Assembly: GCF_002284535.1 (NCBI RefSeq)
Contig: NZ_NPKH01000023.1
Span: 1 to 64,000, forward strand
DNA: 64,000 nucleotides
Direction of reading: 5' to 3'
From: Mesorhizobium wenxiniae
GTDB taxonomy: Bacteria; Pseudomonadota; Alphaproteobacteria; Rhizobiales; Rhizobiaceae
In this document: piece after piece, positions 1 through 9,137 of the stretch
Layout of the letters: each line of letters begins with the position of its first letter
Position numbering within the stretch: the stretch's first letter is position 1
Translations under genes and position numbers: made by a program
Notes under the pieces: generated by a model
Told to the model about the DNA's origin: nothing
The model's input: only the letters and a program-made list of their open reading frames with translations
Databases searched by the model: none

Positions 1-361
1 GGCAAACGACCCGATATCAGTCGCTGACCGGTTCCTTGCCGGTCCCCGAAAGCTGGCCTTCATTCCGGCGGCCCCGTCCTTTGGTGAAATAGGGCGGCAA
101 GCAGAAAGATGCGACGGCGCCGCCATATTCGGCAAATGCCTTATAGCCCGATCCGAAATTAAGTTGAGTTTGGTGTCAGCAGCTCCGCGAGAGCCCACCG
201 GTAGACATCTCGACTGTTCATCGAGCGCCCTTGGCCGCCGGCGCTACAGAAGGTGACGATATCTTTTGAATGCCCTGTATCGATCGACGATGACGGCTCA
301 TGACGTTTTCTTTCCATATGATTGTCTCTGGATCGACAGATTTCCAGTCGATCCTGGTGCC
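1..361. other. Left-edge stretch without a supported gene
   Basis: No reading frame here has a recognisable family. A 52-codon minus-strand frame at 159-317 begins with ATG and encodes a hydrophilic peptide, but I recognise no domain and see only a weak GAGA-type ribosome binding site, so I do not call it. Its neighbour at 362-487 is a gene fragment, so this stretch may be part of the same eroded area. Confidence 0.4.
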
Positions 362-487
362 TTATTCCTGACGCACCCAAATCTGCGAGCGACCGAACAT
401 TGAGACACCAATGTAGCCGCGCACGTTGAGCTTCTTGCCGCCGTCCGTCAGTTGGATCTTGCTGCTGTAGACCTTGCCGCTGAAGTG
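362..487 (-). pseudogene. 3' remnant of a DUF2147-family gene
   Basis: Reading the minus strand from about 487 to the stop at 362-364 gives a peptide containing the strings SKIQLTDGGKKLNVRGYIG and FGRSQIWVRQE. This pattern (a lysine-rich DGGKKL turn, RGYxG, then FGRxQxW at the C-terminus) is what I know from the end of DUF2147 periplasmic proteins, which are usually 110-150 residues. No start or N-terminal half continues in the same frame upstream. I read it as the last 40 or so codons of a decayed gene. The family assignment is from memory of the motif and has not been searched. Confidence 0.5.
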
Positions 488-685
488 TCTGCCGGCTAAC
501 GGTCTGCGGCAGGAGTGCTCTTGTCGAGAGCAATGCGGCTATCGGCGGTGGTTGGGTGACTACCTTGGAGAATACCGCGCCGTAGCGTGCAGTCAGCGGG
601 GTTCGCGAACGGCTAAGGGCGCAGTGAGCGAGATTTTTGAGCGCCGGCCCGGCAAAAGCCATGATCTCCGCTATGTCAGTCGGGC

Positions 686-1201
686 ATGACCGTTGCCAAA
701 ATCGAAAATTCCGGTGCCCGATCAAGCTTTAACAGGCGAATGCTATTTAGAGCTGCCGGCCTTGCTGCACTGGCCGGGCTCGCTGCCTGCGCCACTGTGC
801 TGCCCACCGGCGAAGGCGCCGGGGTCTCCGCCTCCGCCGTCGGCACACTGGCGGGCATCCGTGCCTCAGCCGGCCTCGGGCCGCTTCTCCCCGACCCTCA
901 GCTCGAACAGGCAGCCCTGCAGCAGTCCGGCTATATGGCGCGCGGCGGCCGCATGACCCATACCACAGGCTGGGGCAAGGGATTCGCCTCGCGCGTCAAG
1001 GGCAACGGCATTAGCGGTGCTGCCGCCGAAAACATCGCCGAGGGCCGTTTCGATCAGCAGAAGCTGTTCGACATCTGGATGCATTCGGCCGGCCACCGCC
1101 GCAACATGCTCGACCCGCGCTTCACCCGCTTCGGTCTGGCCTATGTGCGGCACGGCCGCGACAGCTCGCTGCGCTACTGGAGCCTTGTTCTGGGCAGATA
1201 G
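686..1201 (+). CDS. CAP-domain (SCP/PR1-like) lipoprotein
   Basis: This 171-residue protein has a positively charged N-terminus, a hydrophobic stretch and a lipobox-like LAAC with Cys35, so it is probably exported and lipidated. Residues of about 52-168 form a small CAP domain. His92 (MTHTTG), Glu115 (AENIAEG) and His137 (SAGHRRNML) match the conserved CAP cavity residues. Bacterial CAP proteins are secreted and mostly of unknown function. The ATG at 686 has only a weak ribosome site, and no better start precedes the signal sequence. It stands alone between gene remnants and is the one intact gene in the first 2.1 kb. Confidence 0.85.
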   Translation: MTVAKIENSGARSSFNRRMLFRAAGLAALAGLAACATVLPTGEGAGVSASAVGTLAGIRASAGLGPLLPDPQLEQAALQQSGYMARGGRMTHTTGWGKGFASRVKGNGISGAAAENIAEGRFDQQKLFDIWMHSAGHRRNMLDPRFTRFGLAYVRHGRDSSLRYWSLVLGR

Positions 1202-1229
1202 GGGGTGTGTCCGGCAAGTCGACAAGCCG

Positions 1230-1352
1230 TCAGCCCATATGCGCAGCGGGACCGGCGGTCGGACCAGCCTTTGGCTTGCGCAGCAGGAAAACAAACGGGA
1301 TGGCAAGCGTCATCATCATCAGCAGCTTGAAGTCATTGACGTAGTCTCAGGC
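1230..1352 (-). pseudogene. 3' end of a DHA2/EmrB-type efflux gene
   Basis: The minus strand reads NDFKLLMMMTLAIPFVFLL followed by RKPKAG and ends at a stop at 1230-1232. A final helix preceded by DDFK-like residues and followed by RRPK is typical of the C-terminus of EmrB/QacA drug:H+ antiporters of about 500 residues. A stop lies in frame just upstream, so only about 35-40 codons remain. The emrA-like remnant directly to the right on the same strand supports a former emrAB pair. Confidence 0.6.
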
Positions 1353-1378
1353 TTCATCATCCGATGGACCGAGGTGGT

Positions 1379-2125
1379 CTATTGCGCCTCACCCGCCGTG
1401 GCGTGGCCGAAGATGCTCGGAAGCCCGCGGGAAACGCCGGTGTCCACCGTGACGGTCGCACTCATGCCGGTGCGCAGCGCCATCTTGGCGTCGGCATCGG
1501 CCAGTTGCAGGCGTACCGGAATGCGCTGGGTGACCTTGACCCGGTTGCCGGTGCGTTTTGGGCGGGCAACAGCGAGAACTCGGCCCCCGTGCCGGCGCCG
1601 ATCGCCTTGACCGTAGCTTCGAACGTCTTGCCCGGACAGGTGTCGACCACGATTTCAGCCTTCTGGCCGCGCTTCATATTGGTGAGCTGGATTTCTTTGA
1701 AATTGGCATCGATCCGGGTTTCGCCGGTCTCGGCCAGCGAAAACGGCGGCGTACCCGAGCCGACATACCGGCCGACCTTGAACGAGGCAGCCTGGCTGAT
1801 GATGCCGGCTGCCGGCGCCCTGACCGTAGTCTGCCCCAAATCGTAGGCAGCCTTGTCGCATGCGGCGAGCGTCGCCATCACGGTCGATGCTTTGTCGGTC
1901 TCGATATCGGGGATTGCCGCCAAGCGCAGCCCTGGCGCTGAGGATGCCCTGCTCGGCCGCGGCCAGTTGCTGCTTGGCCTTGTCGAGATCGTTCCTGGCC
2001 TCCTCCAGCGACGATTTGGCGTTAATGCCCTTGCGGGCAAGGTCGGCGGCCCGGTCATATTGCGACTGCGCGTAGTCGACCTGGCTGGCGTCGAAGTTCT
2101 CCTGCGCTACCAGTGTTCTCGTTTT
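1379..2125 (-). pseudogene. Frameshifted EmrA/HlyD-type efflux adaptor
   Basis: The minus strand encodes the later two thirds of a membrane fusion protein split over three frames. The first frame (about 2125-1915) has an alpha-hairpin (QYDRAADLARKG, SSLEEARNDLDKAKQQLAAA). The second (about 1900-1555) has the lipoyl and barrel part (VRAPAAGIISQA, ANFKEIQLTNMKRGQKAEI). The third (about 1555-1379) has VKVTQRIPVRLQLADA and the C-terminus. The breaks lie near 1900-1915 and near 1550-1557, where one missing base would restore GNRVKV. The N-terminal membrane anchor is absent. It is a decayed emrA partner of the emrB remnant just downstream. Confidence 0.75.
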
Positions 2126-2368
2126 TCCCTGGGCGTCCCATTCGAGGACCTTTCAAAGGGACAGCATGGAAAAGGTCGGTCGCCAAAACATCGGAAAATT
2201 TTCAGAATCCGATCGGGATTTCAGCGCCTGAAAAGCCGAATGAAAGCGTGCTGGTGAACGGGCGAATTGACCCTGTTTTCGCGCCAAGGCGTCCCCGTCT
2301 CCAGCCAAGGATCATAGCCGGCTTTCGCACCCATTCCGGCGCCGGCCGCAACATGGATAGGAGATAAC

Positions 2369-3502
2369 ATGAGTGCCGCATTCCACAGCAGGTTGAAACG
2401 TGGCCTCGTCGGCGTATCGATCGCGGCGCTCGCCTGCGCCGCCGCCGTCACCTGGTACGCTGCCAAGGGCGAGGCCGCGAGCGCAAAGCCGGATGTGCCG
2501 GAAGCGAAGCTGGTCAAGGCCGTGACGGTGAAGCCGGCACCGCAGGCGGACAGCCGGCTCGCGATCGGCGAAATCCGCCCACAGCGCGAAAGCGACCTTG
2601 GGTTCCGGCTCTCCGGCAAGCTCGTGCAGCGCACGGCAGCAGTAGGTCAGATGGTCAGGAAAGGCGAAGTGCTCGCCCGCATCGAGGACCAGGATTATCG
2701 CAACCGCTTGCGCAGCGCCCAGGCCGATGTCGCGGCGGCGCAGGCCGTGCTGGTCGAGGCGAGTGCCGCAGAGGTCCGCCTCGGAGCGCTGCTTGCCAAA
2801 GGCTTCACGACGCGCGCCAGCTATGATGCGACGTTGAAGAACCTCCGCTCGGCGCAAGCCAAGCTGGACTCGGCAAAGATTGGCTTGGAGATGGCCAGGG
2901 ATCAGCTCGCTTATACCGAACTGCACGCCGATTTCGACGGCGTGGTGACGGCGACTGGCGCTGAGGAAGGCCAGCTCGTCAATGTCGGGCAGATGGTCGT
3001 GCGCATCGCCGATCCGCAAGCCCGCGACGCCGTCTTCTCGATCGCCGAGGCAGCTTTCTCGGACGGCCGCAGGGCCGGGCATCCGCCGGAGATCATGGTC
3101 TCGCTGCTGAGCAACCCGGCGATCTCGACATCCGGCGTCATCCGCGAGGTGTCGCCGGTGGCCGATGCCGCCACCCGCACCTTCCAGGTGAAGGTTTCGC
3201 TGCGCAACGCCCCGGATGAAATGCGCTTTGGCAGCAGCGTCGCGGGCCGTGTCAACGAATCCAGCGCGCCTGTCGTGGTGCTGCCGGGAAGTGCGCTGTT
3301 CGACAAGGACGGTAAGCCGGCCGTGTGGATTGTGAGCGCTTCGTCGGCGGTCGAGCTGAAGCCAGTCGTTATTGATCGCTATGAGACGGAGCGCGTCATC
3401 GTCAGCGGCGGCCTGGCCGAAGGCGACGTTGTCGTAACCGCCGGCATCAACCGGCTGCGCGAACACGAAAAGGTTCGCGTCGCGGCAGGAGAATCCAGAT
3501 GA
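2369..3502 (+). CDS. RND efflux periplasmic adaptor (MFP) subunit
   Basis: A 377-residue AcrA/MexA-type adaptor. The N-terminal hydrophobic segment (residues 9-26) acts as export signal or anchor. A barrel-sandwich half, an alpha-hairpin (about 95-170, rich in Ala/Gln/Lys) and the returning lipoyl half (HADFDGVVTATGAEEGQLV) follow, and then beta-barrel and membrane-proximal domains. It would bridge the inner-membrane RND pump encoded at 5189 to an outer-membrane TolC-type channel. The start ATG follows a GGAGAT ribosome site. The stop overlaps the next start (ATGA at 3499-3502), so this gene and the monooxygenase gene are translationally coupled. No outer-membrane channel gene is nearby. Confidence 0.92.
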   Translation: MSAAFHSRLKRGLVGVSIAALACAAAVTWYAAKGEAASAKPDVPEAKLVKAVTVKPAPQADSRLAIGEIRPQRESDLGFRLSGKLVQRTAAVGQMVRKGEVLARIEDQDYRNRLRSAQADVAAAQAVLVEASAAEVRLGALLAKGFTTRASYDATLKNLRSAQAKLDSAKIGLEMARDQLAYTELHADFDGVVTATGAEEGQLVNVGQMVVRIADPQARDAVFSIAEAAFSDGRRAGHPPEIMVSLLSNPAISTSGVIREVSPVADAATRTFQVKVSLRNAPDEMRFGSSVAGRVNESSAPVVVLPGSALFDKDGKPAVWIVSASSAVELKPVVIDRYETERVIVSGGLAEGDVVVTAGINRLREHEKVRVAAGESR

Positions 3503-5073
3503 GCCCGTCACAAACGAAAATCCTGATCGCCGGCGCCGGACCAACCGGGCTGACACTTGCCCTCTGGCTCGCCCGTCTCGGCGTGCCGGTCCGCATCTTC
3601 GACAAGGCCGCGGGTCCGGGCGAGACATCGCGCGCGCTCGCCGTCCAGGCCCGCACGCTCGAGTTCCACCGCCAGATCGGCATCGTCGAGGACGTGCTTG
3701 CCGCCGGCGTGCGGCTGGAGCAACTCACTTTGCGCACGCCGGCCGGCATTGCCGCAAAGCTGCCGCTCTCCGACTTCGGCCGCGGCATCAGCCCGTACTC
3801 CTTTGCATTCGCGCTGCCGCAAGACATTCACGAGCGCATCATGATCACGCATCTCGAGCGCGCCGGGGTTCGGGTCGAGCGCAACACCGAGCTGGTCGCC
3901 TTCGAGGACAGGACCAGTTCGGTTGTCGCCACATTGCGCAATGGCGGTGTGACCGAGACAGTCTGTGCCGCCTATCTCGTCGGTTGCGACGGCGCCCGCA
4001 GCGCCGTGCGGCATGGGCTAAATATCGGCTTCCCGGGTGGCACTTACGAACAGGCCTTCTACGTCGCCGACGTGACGGGCAGCGGCGCGGTCACCCGCAA
4101 CGGCATGGACACCACGGTCAGCGCTTACGGTTTCGCGATCGCCATGCCGGTCAGGCAATCCGGTTCACTGCGTCTGATCGGCATCGTGCCGAAGGCGCAT
4201 GAAGCCGATGAGACGATCACCTTCGAGGCGATCCGCGCCGATGTCGAGCGCGACACCGGCATCAAGGTCAGCGAAGTCAACTGGTTCTCGACCTACCGCG
4301 TCCACCACCGCGTTGCCGAACGCTTCCGCGTCGGCCGCGTGTTCCTCTGCGGCGATGCCGGCCACATCCACAGCCCGGCCGGCGGCCAGGGCATGAACAC
4401 CGGCATCGGCGATGCCGTCAACCTGGGCTGGAAGCTCGCTGCCGTGGTTCAAGGCCGTGCCGATCAGCGCCTGCTCGACAGCTACGAGCCGGAGCGCATC
4501 GCCTTTGCCCGGAAGTTGATCGAGAGCACCGACACGGCGTTCCGCTTCATCACCAGCCGCTCGCGCCTGGTCGGCCTGTTTCGCCGCTATCTGATGCCAA
4601 AGATCCTGAACGTCCTGTTGCACACGTCGTTCGGCTCGCGCGCCTTCTTCGGCCTAATCTCGCAGGCCGCGATCCAGTACCGTTCCGGGCCGATCAGTTC
4701 CGGCACGGCCGGGAAAATCAGCGGCGGCGACCGCCTGCCCTATGTCCTCACCGCCAGCGGCAACAATTTCGAGCCGCTGCGCTCGCTGGACTGGCAGGTG
4801 CATGTCTATGGCGCGGCGAATGCCGAGTTCCGGGCGATGCTGGCTCCCACCGGCATCCCGATCCACAGCTTCGCCTGGTCCGACATGGCCAAAGCTACGG
4901 GCCTGCATCGCGACGGTGCCTATTTGGTGCGGCCCGACGGCCATGTCGCGCTGGCCTCGCCGGTGCAGGAGGCAGCAGCGTTCCAGCGCTATCTCGCAGC
5001 GCTCTCGCTCCGGCCAAGGCTGGCCGAGCGCGCGCCGTACCGCATCCCAGGCACCATGCACAGCCTGGCCTGA
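3499..5073 (+). CDS. FAD-dependent monooxygenase, PheA/TfdB-like
   Basis: A 524-residue class A flavoprotein hydroxylase. It shows the N-terminal dinucleotide motif GAGPTGLTLAL (about 11-21), the DG motif (GCDGARSAVR, about 162-171) and the GD motif with FAD contact (CGDAGHIHSP, about 285-294). A C-terminal thioredoxin-like half follows, as in phenol and aromatic-polyketide hydroxylases. NADPH-dependent hydroxylation of an aromatic or polycyclic substrate is the family reaction; the substrate cannot be read from sequence. It lies between the adaptor and pump genes and overlaps the adaptor by four bases, so it probably modifies a compound handled by the same efflux system. Confidence 0.88.
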   Translation: MSPSQTKILIAGAGPTGLTLALWLARLGVPVRIFDKAAGPGETSRALAVQARTLEFHRQIGIVEDVLAAGVRLEQLTLRTPAGIAAKLPLSDFGRGISPYSFAFALPQDIHERIMITHLERAGVRVERNTELVAFEDRTSSVVATLRNGGVTETVCAAYLVGCDGARSAVRHGLNIGFPGGTYEQAFYVADVTGSGAVTRNGMDTTVSAYGFAIAMPVRQSGSLRLIGIVPKAHEADETITFEAIRADVERDTGIKVSEVNWFSTYRVHHRVAERFRVGRVFLCGDAGHIHSPAGGQGMNTGIGDAVNLGWKLAAVVQGRADQRLLDSYEPERIAFARKLIESTDTAFRFITSRSRLVGLFRRYLMPKILNVLLHTSFGSRAFFGLISQAAIQYRSGPISSGTAGKISGGDRLPYVLTASGNNFEPLRSLDWQVHVYGAANAEFRAMLAPTGIPIHSFAWSDMAKATGLHRDGAYLVRPDGHVALASPVQEAAAFQRYLAALSLRPRLAERAPYRIPGTMHSLA

Positions 5074-5188
5074 CAGTTGCTGCGCCCGCCGACCCGCGGG
5101 CGCAGCACCGACAGACCCTCAACAGCACAACGTAGCCGGCGTCGGCCGGCCGCGCGCCAGACTGCGCGCGACATCAAGGAGTTGCATC

Positions 5189-8100
5189 ATGACCAGCTTC
5201 AACCTTTCCGAATGGGCGCTGCGCCACAAGAGCTTCGTCATCTACCTGATGATCGCGGCCGCGCTCGCCGGCATGTTCGCCTATACGGGCCTCGGCCGCG
5301 AAGAGGACCCGCCCTTCACCATCAAGACCATGGTGGTCAAGACTTTATGGCCGGGCGCCACGACCAGCGACACGGTCGAACAGATCACCGATCGCATCGA
5401 GAAGAAGCTCGAGGAGCTTCCCAACCTCGACTACGTCAAGAGCTACACCAAGCCCGGCGAATCCGTGGTCTTCGTCAACCTGAAGGACACGGTGGCGGCC
5501 GATCAGGTGCAGCCGCTCTGGTACCAGGTGCGCAAGAAGCTCGACGATATAAAATCGACAATGCCTTCAGGCGTCCAAGGCCCCTTCTACAATGACGAGT
5601 TCGGCGACACCTATTCGCTTATCTACGCGCTCACCTCCGACGGCATCAGCCATCGTGAGCTGAAGGACCTGGCCAGCAGCCTGCGCGCCGGGCTGCTGAC
5701 CGTGCCCGACGTCGCCAAGGTCGAGCTGATCGGCCAGCAGGACGAGAAGATCTATCTCGAATTCTCGACGCAGAAGGTCGCCGCACTCGGGCTCGACGTC
5801 GGCACGCTGTCGCAGGCGCTGCAGGCGCAGAACGCGCTGACCCCGAGCGGCACGGTCGATGCCGGCCCCGAACGCATCGCCATCCGGGTTTCCGGCAGCT
5901 TCACCTCCGAAGAGAGCCTGAAGGCGATCAACTTCTATGCCAACGGCCACTATTTCAGGCTGGGTGATATTGCCGAGGTCAGGCGCGCCTATTCCGACCC
6001 GCCACAGCCGATGTTCCGCTTCAACGGCAAGCCGGCTCTCGGCATCGCCATCTCGATGACATCAGGCGGCGACGCGCTTGCGCTCGGCGAGAACGTCAAG
6101 GAAAAAATGCACGAGATGGCGGCCGAGCTGCCGCTCGGCGTCGAGCTCGGCCTGGTCGCCGACCAGTCGCATGTGGTCGAAGAATCCGTCGGCGAGTTCA
6201 CCAAGAGCCTTGGCGAAGCCATCGCCATTGTGCTCGCCGTCAGCTTCCTGGCGCTCGGCTGGCGTCCGGGCATCGTCGTGGCCGTCGCCATCCCACTGGT
6301 GCTCGCCATCACCTTCGTCACCATGGAGTATTTCGGCATCTCGCTGCAGCGCATCTCGCTCGGCGCGCTGATCATCGCTCTTGGCCTTCTGGTCGACGAC
6401 GCCATGATCGCGGTCGAGATGATGATTTCCAAAATGGAGGAAGGCTACGACCGGATCTCGGCCGCCACCTATGCCTACACCTCGACCGCCTTCCCGATGC
6501 TCACCGGCACGCTGGTGACGATTGCCGGCTTCGTGCCGGTCGGCTTCGCCAAGAGTGGCGCCGGCGAATATTGCTTCTCGCTGTTCGCGGTCGTTGGCAT
6601 AGCGCTGATCGTTTCCTGGGTCGTCGCGGTGCTGTTCACGCCACTGACCGGCGTCGTCCTGCTGCCTGAGCGCATCAAGGGCCATGGCAGCCACCAGCCG
6701 TCGCGCCTGGCGCGCGGCTTCCGCGTGCTGCTCGAAACGGCAATGCGGGCGAAGTGGCTGGTGCTGTCGGCGACCGCCGGGCTGTTCGCGCTCTCGGTCG
6801 TGGCCATGGGCTTTGTCGGTCAGGAGTTCTTCCCGAAATCCGACCGGCCCGAAATCATGGTCGATCTCACCTTGCCGCAAACGGCGTCGATCAAGGCGAC
6901 CGACGAGGTCGTGGGCCGCGTCGAGAAGCTGCTCGCCGCCGATCCCGACATCGAGCACTGGAGCTTCTATGTCGGCCAGGGCGCGGTCCGCTTCTACCTG
7001 CCGCTCGACGCGCAGCTGGCCAACGACTTCTTCGCCCAGGCGGTGGTCGTGACCAAGGGCCACGCCGTGCGCCAGGCCGTGATCGATCGGCTGGAAAAGT
7101 CGCTCTCCAGCGGCTTCGACAACGTCATGACCCGTGTCACGCCGCTCGAACTCGGACCGCCAGTCGGCTGGCCGTTGAAGTTCCGCGTCAGCGGACCGAA
7201 TCCGGACAAGGCGCGCAGCCTGGCACAGCAGTTCGCACAGGTCCTGGGCAGCAATGGTGCCGTGCGCAATATCAACTACGACTGGAACGAGCCTGCCAAG
7301 GTCATCAAGGTCGAGGTCGACCAGGACAGGGCGCGCGCGCTGGGCATCTCCTCGCAGCAGCTTGCCGACACGATTAATTCGATCCTGTCGGGGTCGAAGA
7401 TCACGCAGATGCGCGACGATACCTACCTGGTCGACATCGTGGCCCGTGCCGTGCAGTCGGAACGTGCCGACATCGACACGCTGCGCACGCTTACGGTCAG
7501 CGCCTCGGGCGGACGCCGCGTGCCGCTCGACCAGGTCGCCTCGTTCTCCTACCAGACCGAGGCGCCGCTGATCTGGCGCCGAGGCCGTCTGCCGACAGTG
7601 ACCGTGCAGGCCGACGTCGTGCCGGGCGCCGATCCCTCCTCCGTGGTGCGCAAGCTCGACAGCGCGATCGCTGCTTTCAAAGCGGGACTGCCGGCCCGCT
7701 ACAGCGTCGAACAGGGCGGCGTCATGGAGGACAGCGCCAAAGCGCAAGCGAGCATCTTCGTCGTCTTCCCGCTGATGCTGTTCATCATGATAACCGTGCT
7801 GATGATTCAGCTGATGAGCTTCCAGCGCCTGGTGCTGGTGCTGCTCACCGCTCCGCTGGCGCTGATCGGCGTTGCTGCCGCGCTGCTGATGTCGGGAGCA
7901 CCGATGGGCTTCGTCGCCATCCTCGGCGTTATGTCGCTGATCGGCATGGTGATCCGCAACTCGGTCATCCTGATCGCGCAGATCGACCAGCACATCGCCT
8001 CGGGCGAGGAGCCGTGGTCGGCGGTGATCAGCGCCACCGCGCATCGGCTGCGGCCGATCCTGCTGACGGCAGCCGCGGCCATTCTCGGCATGATCCCGAT

Positions 8101-8284
8101 CGCACCGACGGTGTTCTGGGGCCCGATGGCCTATGCGGTGATGGGCGGCCTCATGGTGGCGACCGCGCTGACGCTGATCTTTCTGCCGACCCTCTACGTC
8201 GCCTGGTTCGGCATCAAGGCACCGGCGGAGTCGGCGGCTGAACCCATCGAGTCCGTCGCCGAACCGCAGCCGCTGGCCGCTTAA
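5189..8284 (+). CDS. RND efflux transporter permease (HAE1-like)
   Basis: A 1031-residue inner-membrane proton-driven pump of usual RND length, with two repeats of six helices and two large periplasmic loops. The TM4 proton-relay pair is present (LGLLVDDAMIAVE, about residue 400). At the position of the AcrB TM10 lysine, about residue 920, there is an arginine (GMVIRNSVILIAQ). The open frame extends 149 codons further upstream, but that part overlaps the monooxygenase gene. ATG 5189 is preceded by AAGGAGT and begins the expected MTSFNLSEWAL N-terminus. It is third in the operon, 115 bp after the monooxygenase gene. Confidence 0.93.
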   Translation: MTSFNLSEWALRHKSFVIYLMIAAALAGMFAYTGLGREEDPPFTIKTMVVKTLWPGATTSDTVEQITDRIEKKLEELPNLDYVKSYTKPGESVVFVNLKDTVAADQVQPLWYQVRKKLDDIKSTMPSGVQGPFYNDEFGDTYSLIYALTSDGISHRELKDLASSLRAGLLTVPDVAKVELIGQQDEKIYLEFSTQKVAALGLDVGTLSQALQAQNALTPSGTVDAGPERIAIRVSGSFTSEESLKAINFYANGHYFRLGDIAEVRRAYSDPPQPMFRFNGKPALGIAISMTSGGDALALGENVKEKMHEMAAELPLGVELGLVADQSHVVEESVGEFTKSLGEAIAIVLAVSFLALGWRPGIVVAVAIPLVLAITFVTMEYFGISLQRISLGALIIALGLLVDDAMIAVEMMISKMEEGYDRISAATYAYTSTAFPMLTGTLVTIAGFVPVGFAKSGAGEYCFSLFAVVGIALIVSWVVAVLFTPLTGVVLLPERIKGHGSHQPSRLARGFRVLLETAMRAKWLVLSATAGLFALSVVAMGFVGQEFFPKSDRPEIMVDLTLPQTASIKATDEVVGRVEKLLAADPDIEHWSFYVGQGAVRFYLPLDAQLANDFFAQAVVVTKGHAVRQAVIDRLEKSLSSGFDNVMTRVTPLELGPPVGWPLKFRVSGPNPDKARSLAQQFAQVLGSNGAVRNINYDWNEPAKVIKVEVDQDRARALGISSQQLADTINSILSGSKITQMRDDTYLVDIVARAVQSERADIDTLRTLTVSASGGRRVPLDQVASFSYQTEAPLIWRRGRLPTVTVQADVVPGADPSSVVRKLDSAIAAFKAGLPARYSVEQGGVMEDSAKAQASIFVVFPLMLFIMITVLMIQLMSFQRLVLVLLTAPLALIGVAAALLMSGAPMGFVAILGVMSLIGMVIRNSVILIAQIDQHIASGEEPWSAVISATAHRLRPILLTAAAAILGMIPIAPTVFWGPMAYAVMGGLMVATALTLIFLPTLYVAWFGIKAPAESAAEPIESVAEPQPLAA

Positions 8285-8305
8285 AGGCGACCCCTCCCAA
8301 CAAAC

Positions 8306-8330
8306 GCCACGGCGGCGGAACCGCCGTGGC
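8306..8330. other. Intercistronic GC-rich hairpin
   Basis: GCCACGGCGG and CCGCCGTGGC form a perfect 10-bp stem around a 5-base loop, 22 bp after the RND pump stop. No T-run follows on either strand, so it is more likely an mRNA-stabilising or attenuating hairpin than a simple terminator. It would separate expression of the large pump from the two small genes downstream. Confidence 0.55.
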
Positions 8331-8365
8331 AGCCGCTCGCAAGATTTAAACTGAAAGGACCGAAC

Positions 8366-8776
8366 ATGACACCCGTTTTCGGAAACCTTCTCATCCGCGT
8401 CAACGCCAGCTTCCTGATTCTCGCATCGGCAGGCGGCCTGATAACCGACATTGCCGGCTCCTTCTTCGGGCGCAGCGCCGAGGCAGCCCTGCTCGCCAAT
8501 GCACCCGGGACCGGCATCGGCTTCATCGAGGCGCACGGGCTTGCCCTGATCATCGGGCTGACCATGTGGCGCAGCGCCTATTCCCTGAACTGGCACGCTG
8601 TCCTGGCGGCCGTCCATGCACTGCTCGGAACCGCAAACCTCTTGTTCTGGCAGTTCTTCATCGCCGCCGACGTGCTCATCGTCGGCTACGCGACGACCGC
8701 GGCACATTGGCTGTTCGTGGTTGCCCACCTCGCGGTTCTGGCGGGCACTGCCCGGCCAGTCGCGTCATCGCACTGA
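8366..8776 (+). CDS. Small four-helix membrane protein
   Basis: This 136-residue protein has four predicted transmembrane segments, about 12-32, 52-68, 78-100 and 105-125, with short loops. I do not recognise the family; the size and layout are like DoxX-type or DUF-class membrane proteins. The ATG follows AAAGGACCG. It is placed 81 bp after the RND pump on the same strand and is probably transcribed with it, separated by the hairpin at 8306-8330. A role accessory to the efflux operon is inference only. Confidence 0.75.
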   Translation: MTPVFGNLLIRVNASFLILASAGGLITDIAGSFFGRSAEAALLANAPGTGIGFIEAHGLALIIGLTMWRSAYSLNWHAVLAAVHALLGTANLLFWQFFIAADVLIVGYATTAAHWLFVVAHLAVLAGTARPVASSH

Positions 8777-8807
8777 CCTTCGATCAACATCAGGAGAAAC
8801 GAAAAAA

Positions 8808-9137
8808 ATGCCTCTGAAATCCGCGAAGAAATTCCGCTCGGCCGCTGCATTGCTCGCGGTCGGCCTCGCCGCCGTCGAGATCATCGGCATCGCCGCGCCG
8901 GCGCTGTCGCTGGTCAGCCAGGCCGAGGCCCGAGTCGGCCAGCCCTGGACGCCCCGGAGTGCCGCAGGCGTCGCACGGCGCACCACATGGCGCGTGCTCC
9001 GGCACACTACAGCCTGGGTTCCCGCGCTGCCCGGGGGCTGCGTGCGCACCAAGGTCAACGGCTTCGCCGTCTGGCGTTGCGGCGGCACCTACTATCGAGC
9101 CTATCAAGGCCGCTATATCGTCGTTGTCGTCGATTAA
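8808..9137 (+). CDS. Small secreted cysteine-pair protein
   Basis: A 109-residue protein with a signal peptide (KKFRSAAALLAVGLAAVEI and a likely AEA cleavage site near residue 40). The basic mature part ends in a Tyr/Val-rich strand. Two cysteines near residues 80 and 91 (GGCVRT, WRCGG) could form a disulfide in the periplasm. I chose the ATG at 8808 because it follows CAGGAGAAACG and starts the signal peptide; the frame is open further left only through the preceding gene. No family recognised. It is the last gene of the efflux operon. Confidence 0.7.
   Translation: MPLKSAKKFRSAAALLAVGLAAVEIIGIAAPALSLVSQAEARVGQPWTPRSAAGVARRTTWRVLRHTTAWVPALPGGCVRTKVNGFAVWRCGGTYYRAYQGRYIVVVVD

Noticed and set aside
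6062..8728. An 888-codon open frame on the minus strand opposite the RND pump gene
   Set aside because: It is the antisense shadow of a GC-rich gene: His/Arg/Gln-rich, no family likeness, and the RND pump on the other strand is complete.
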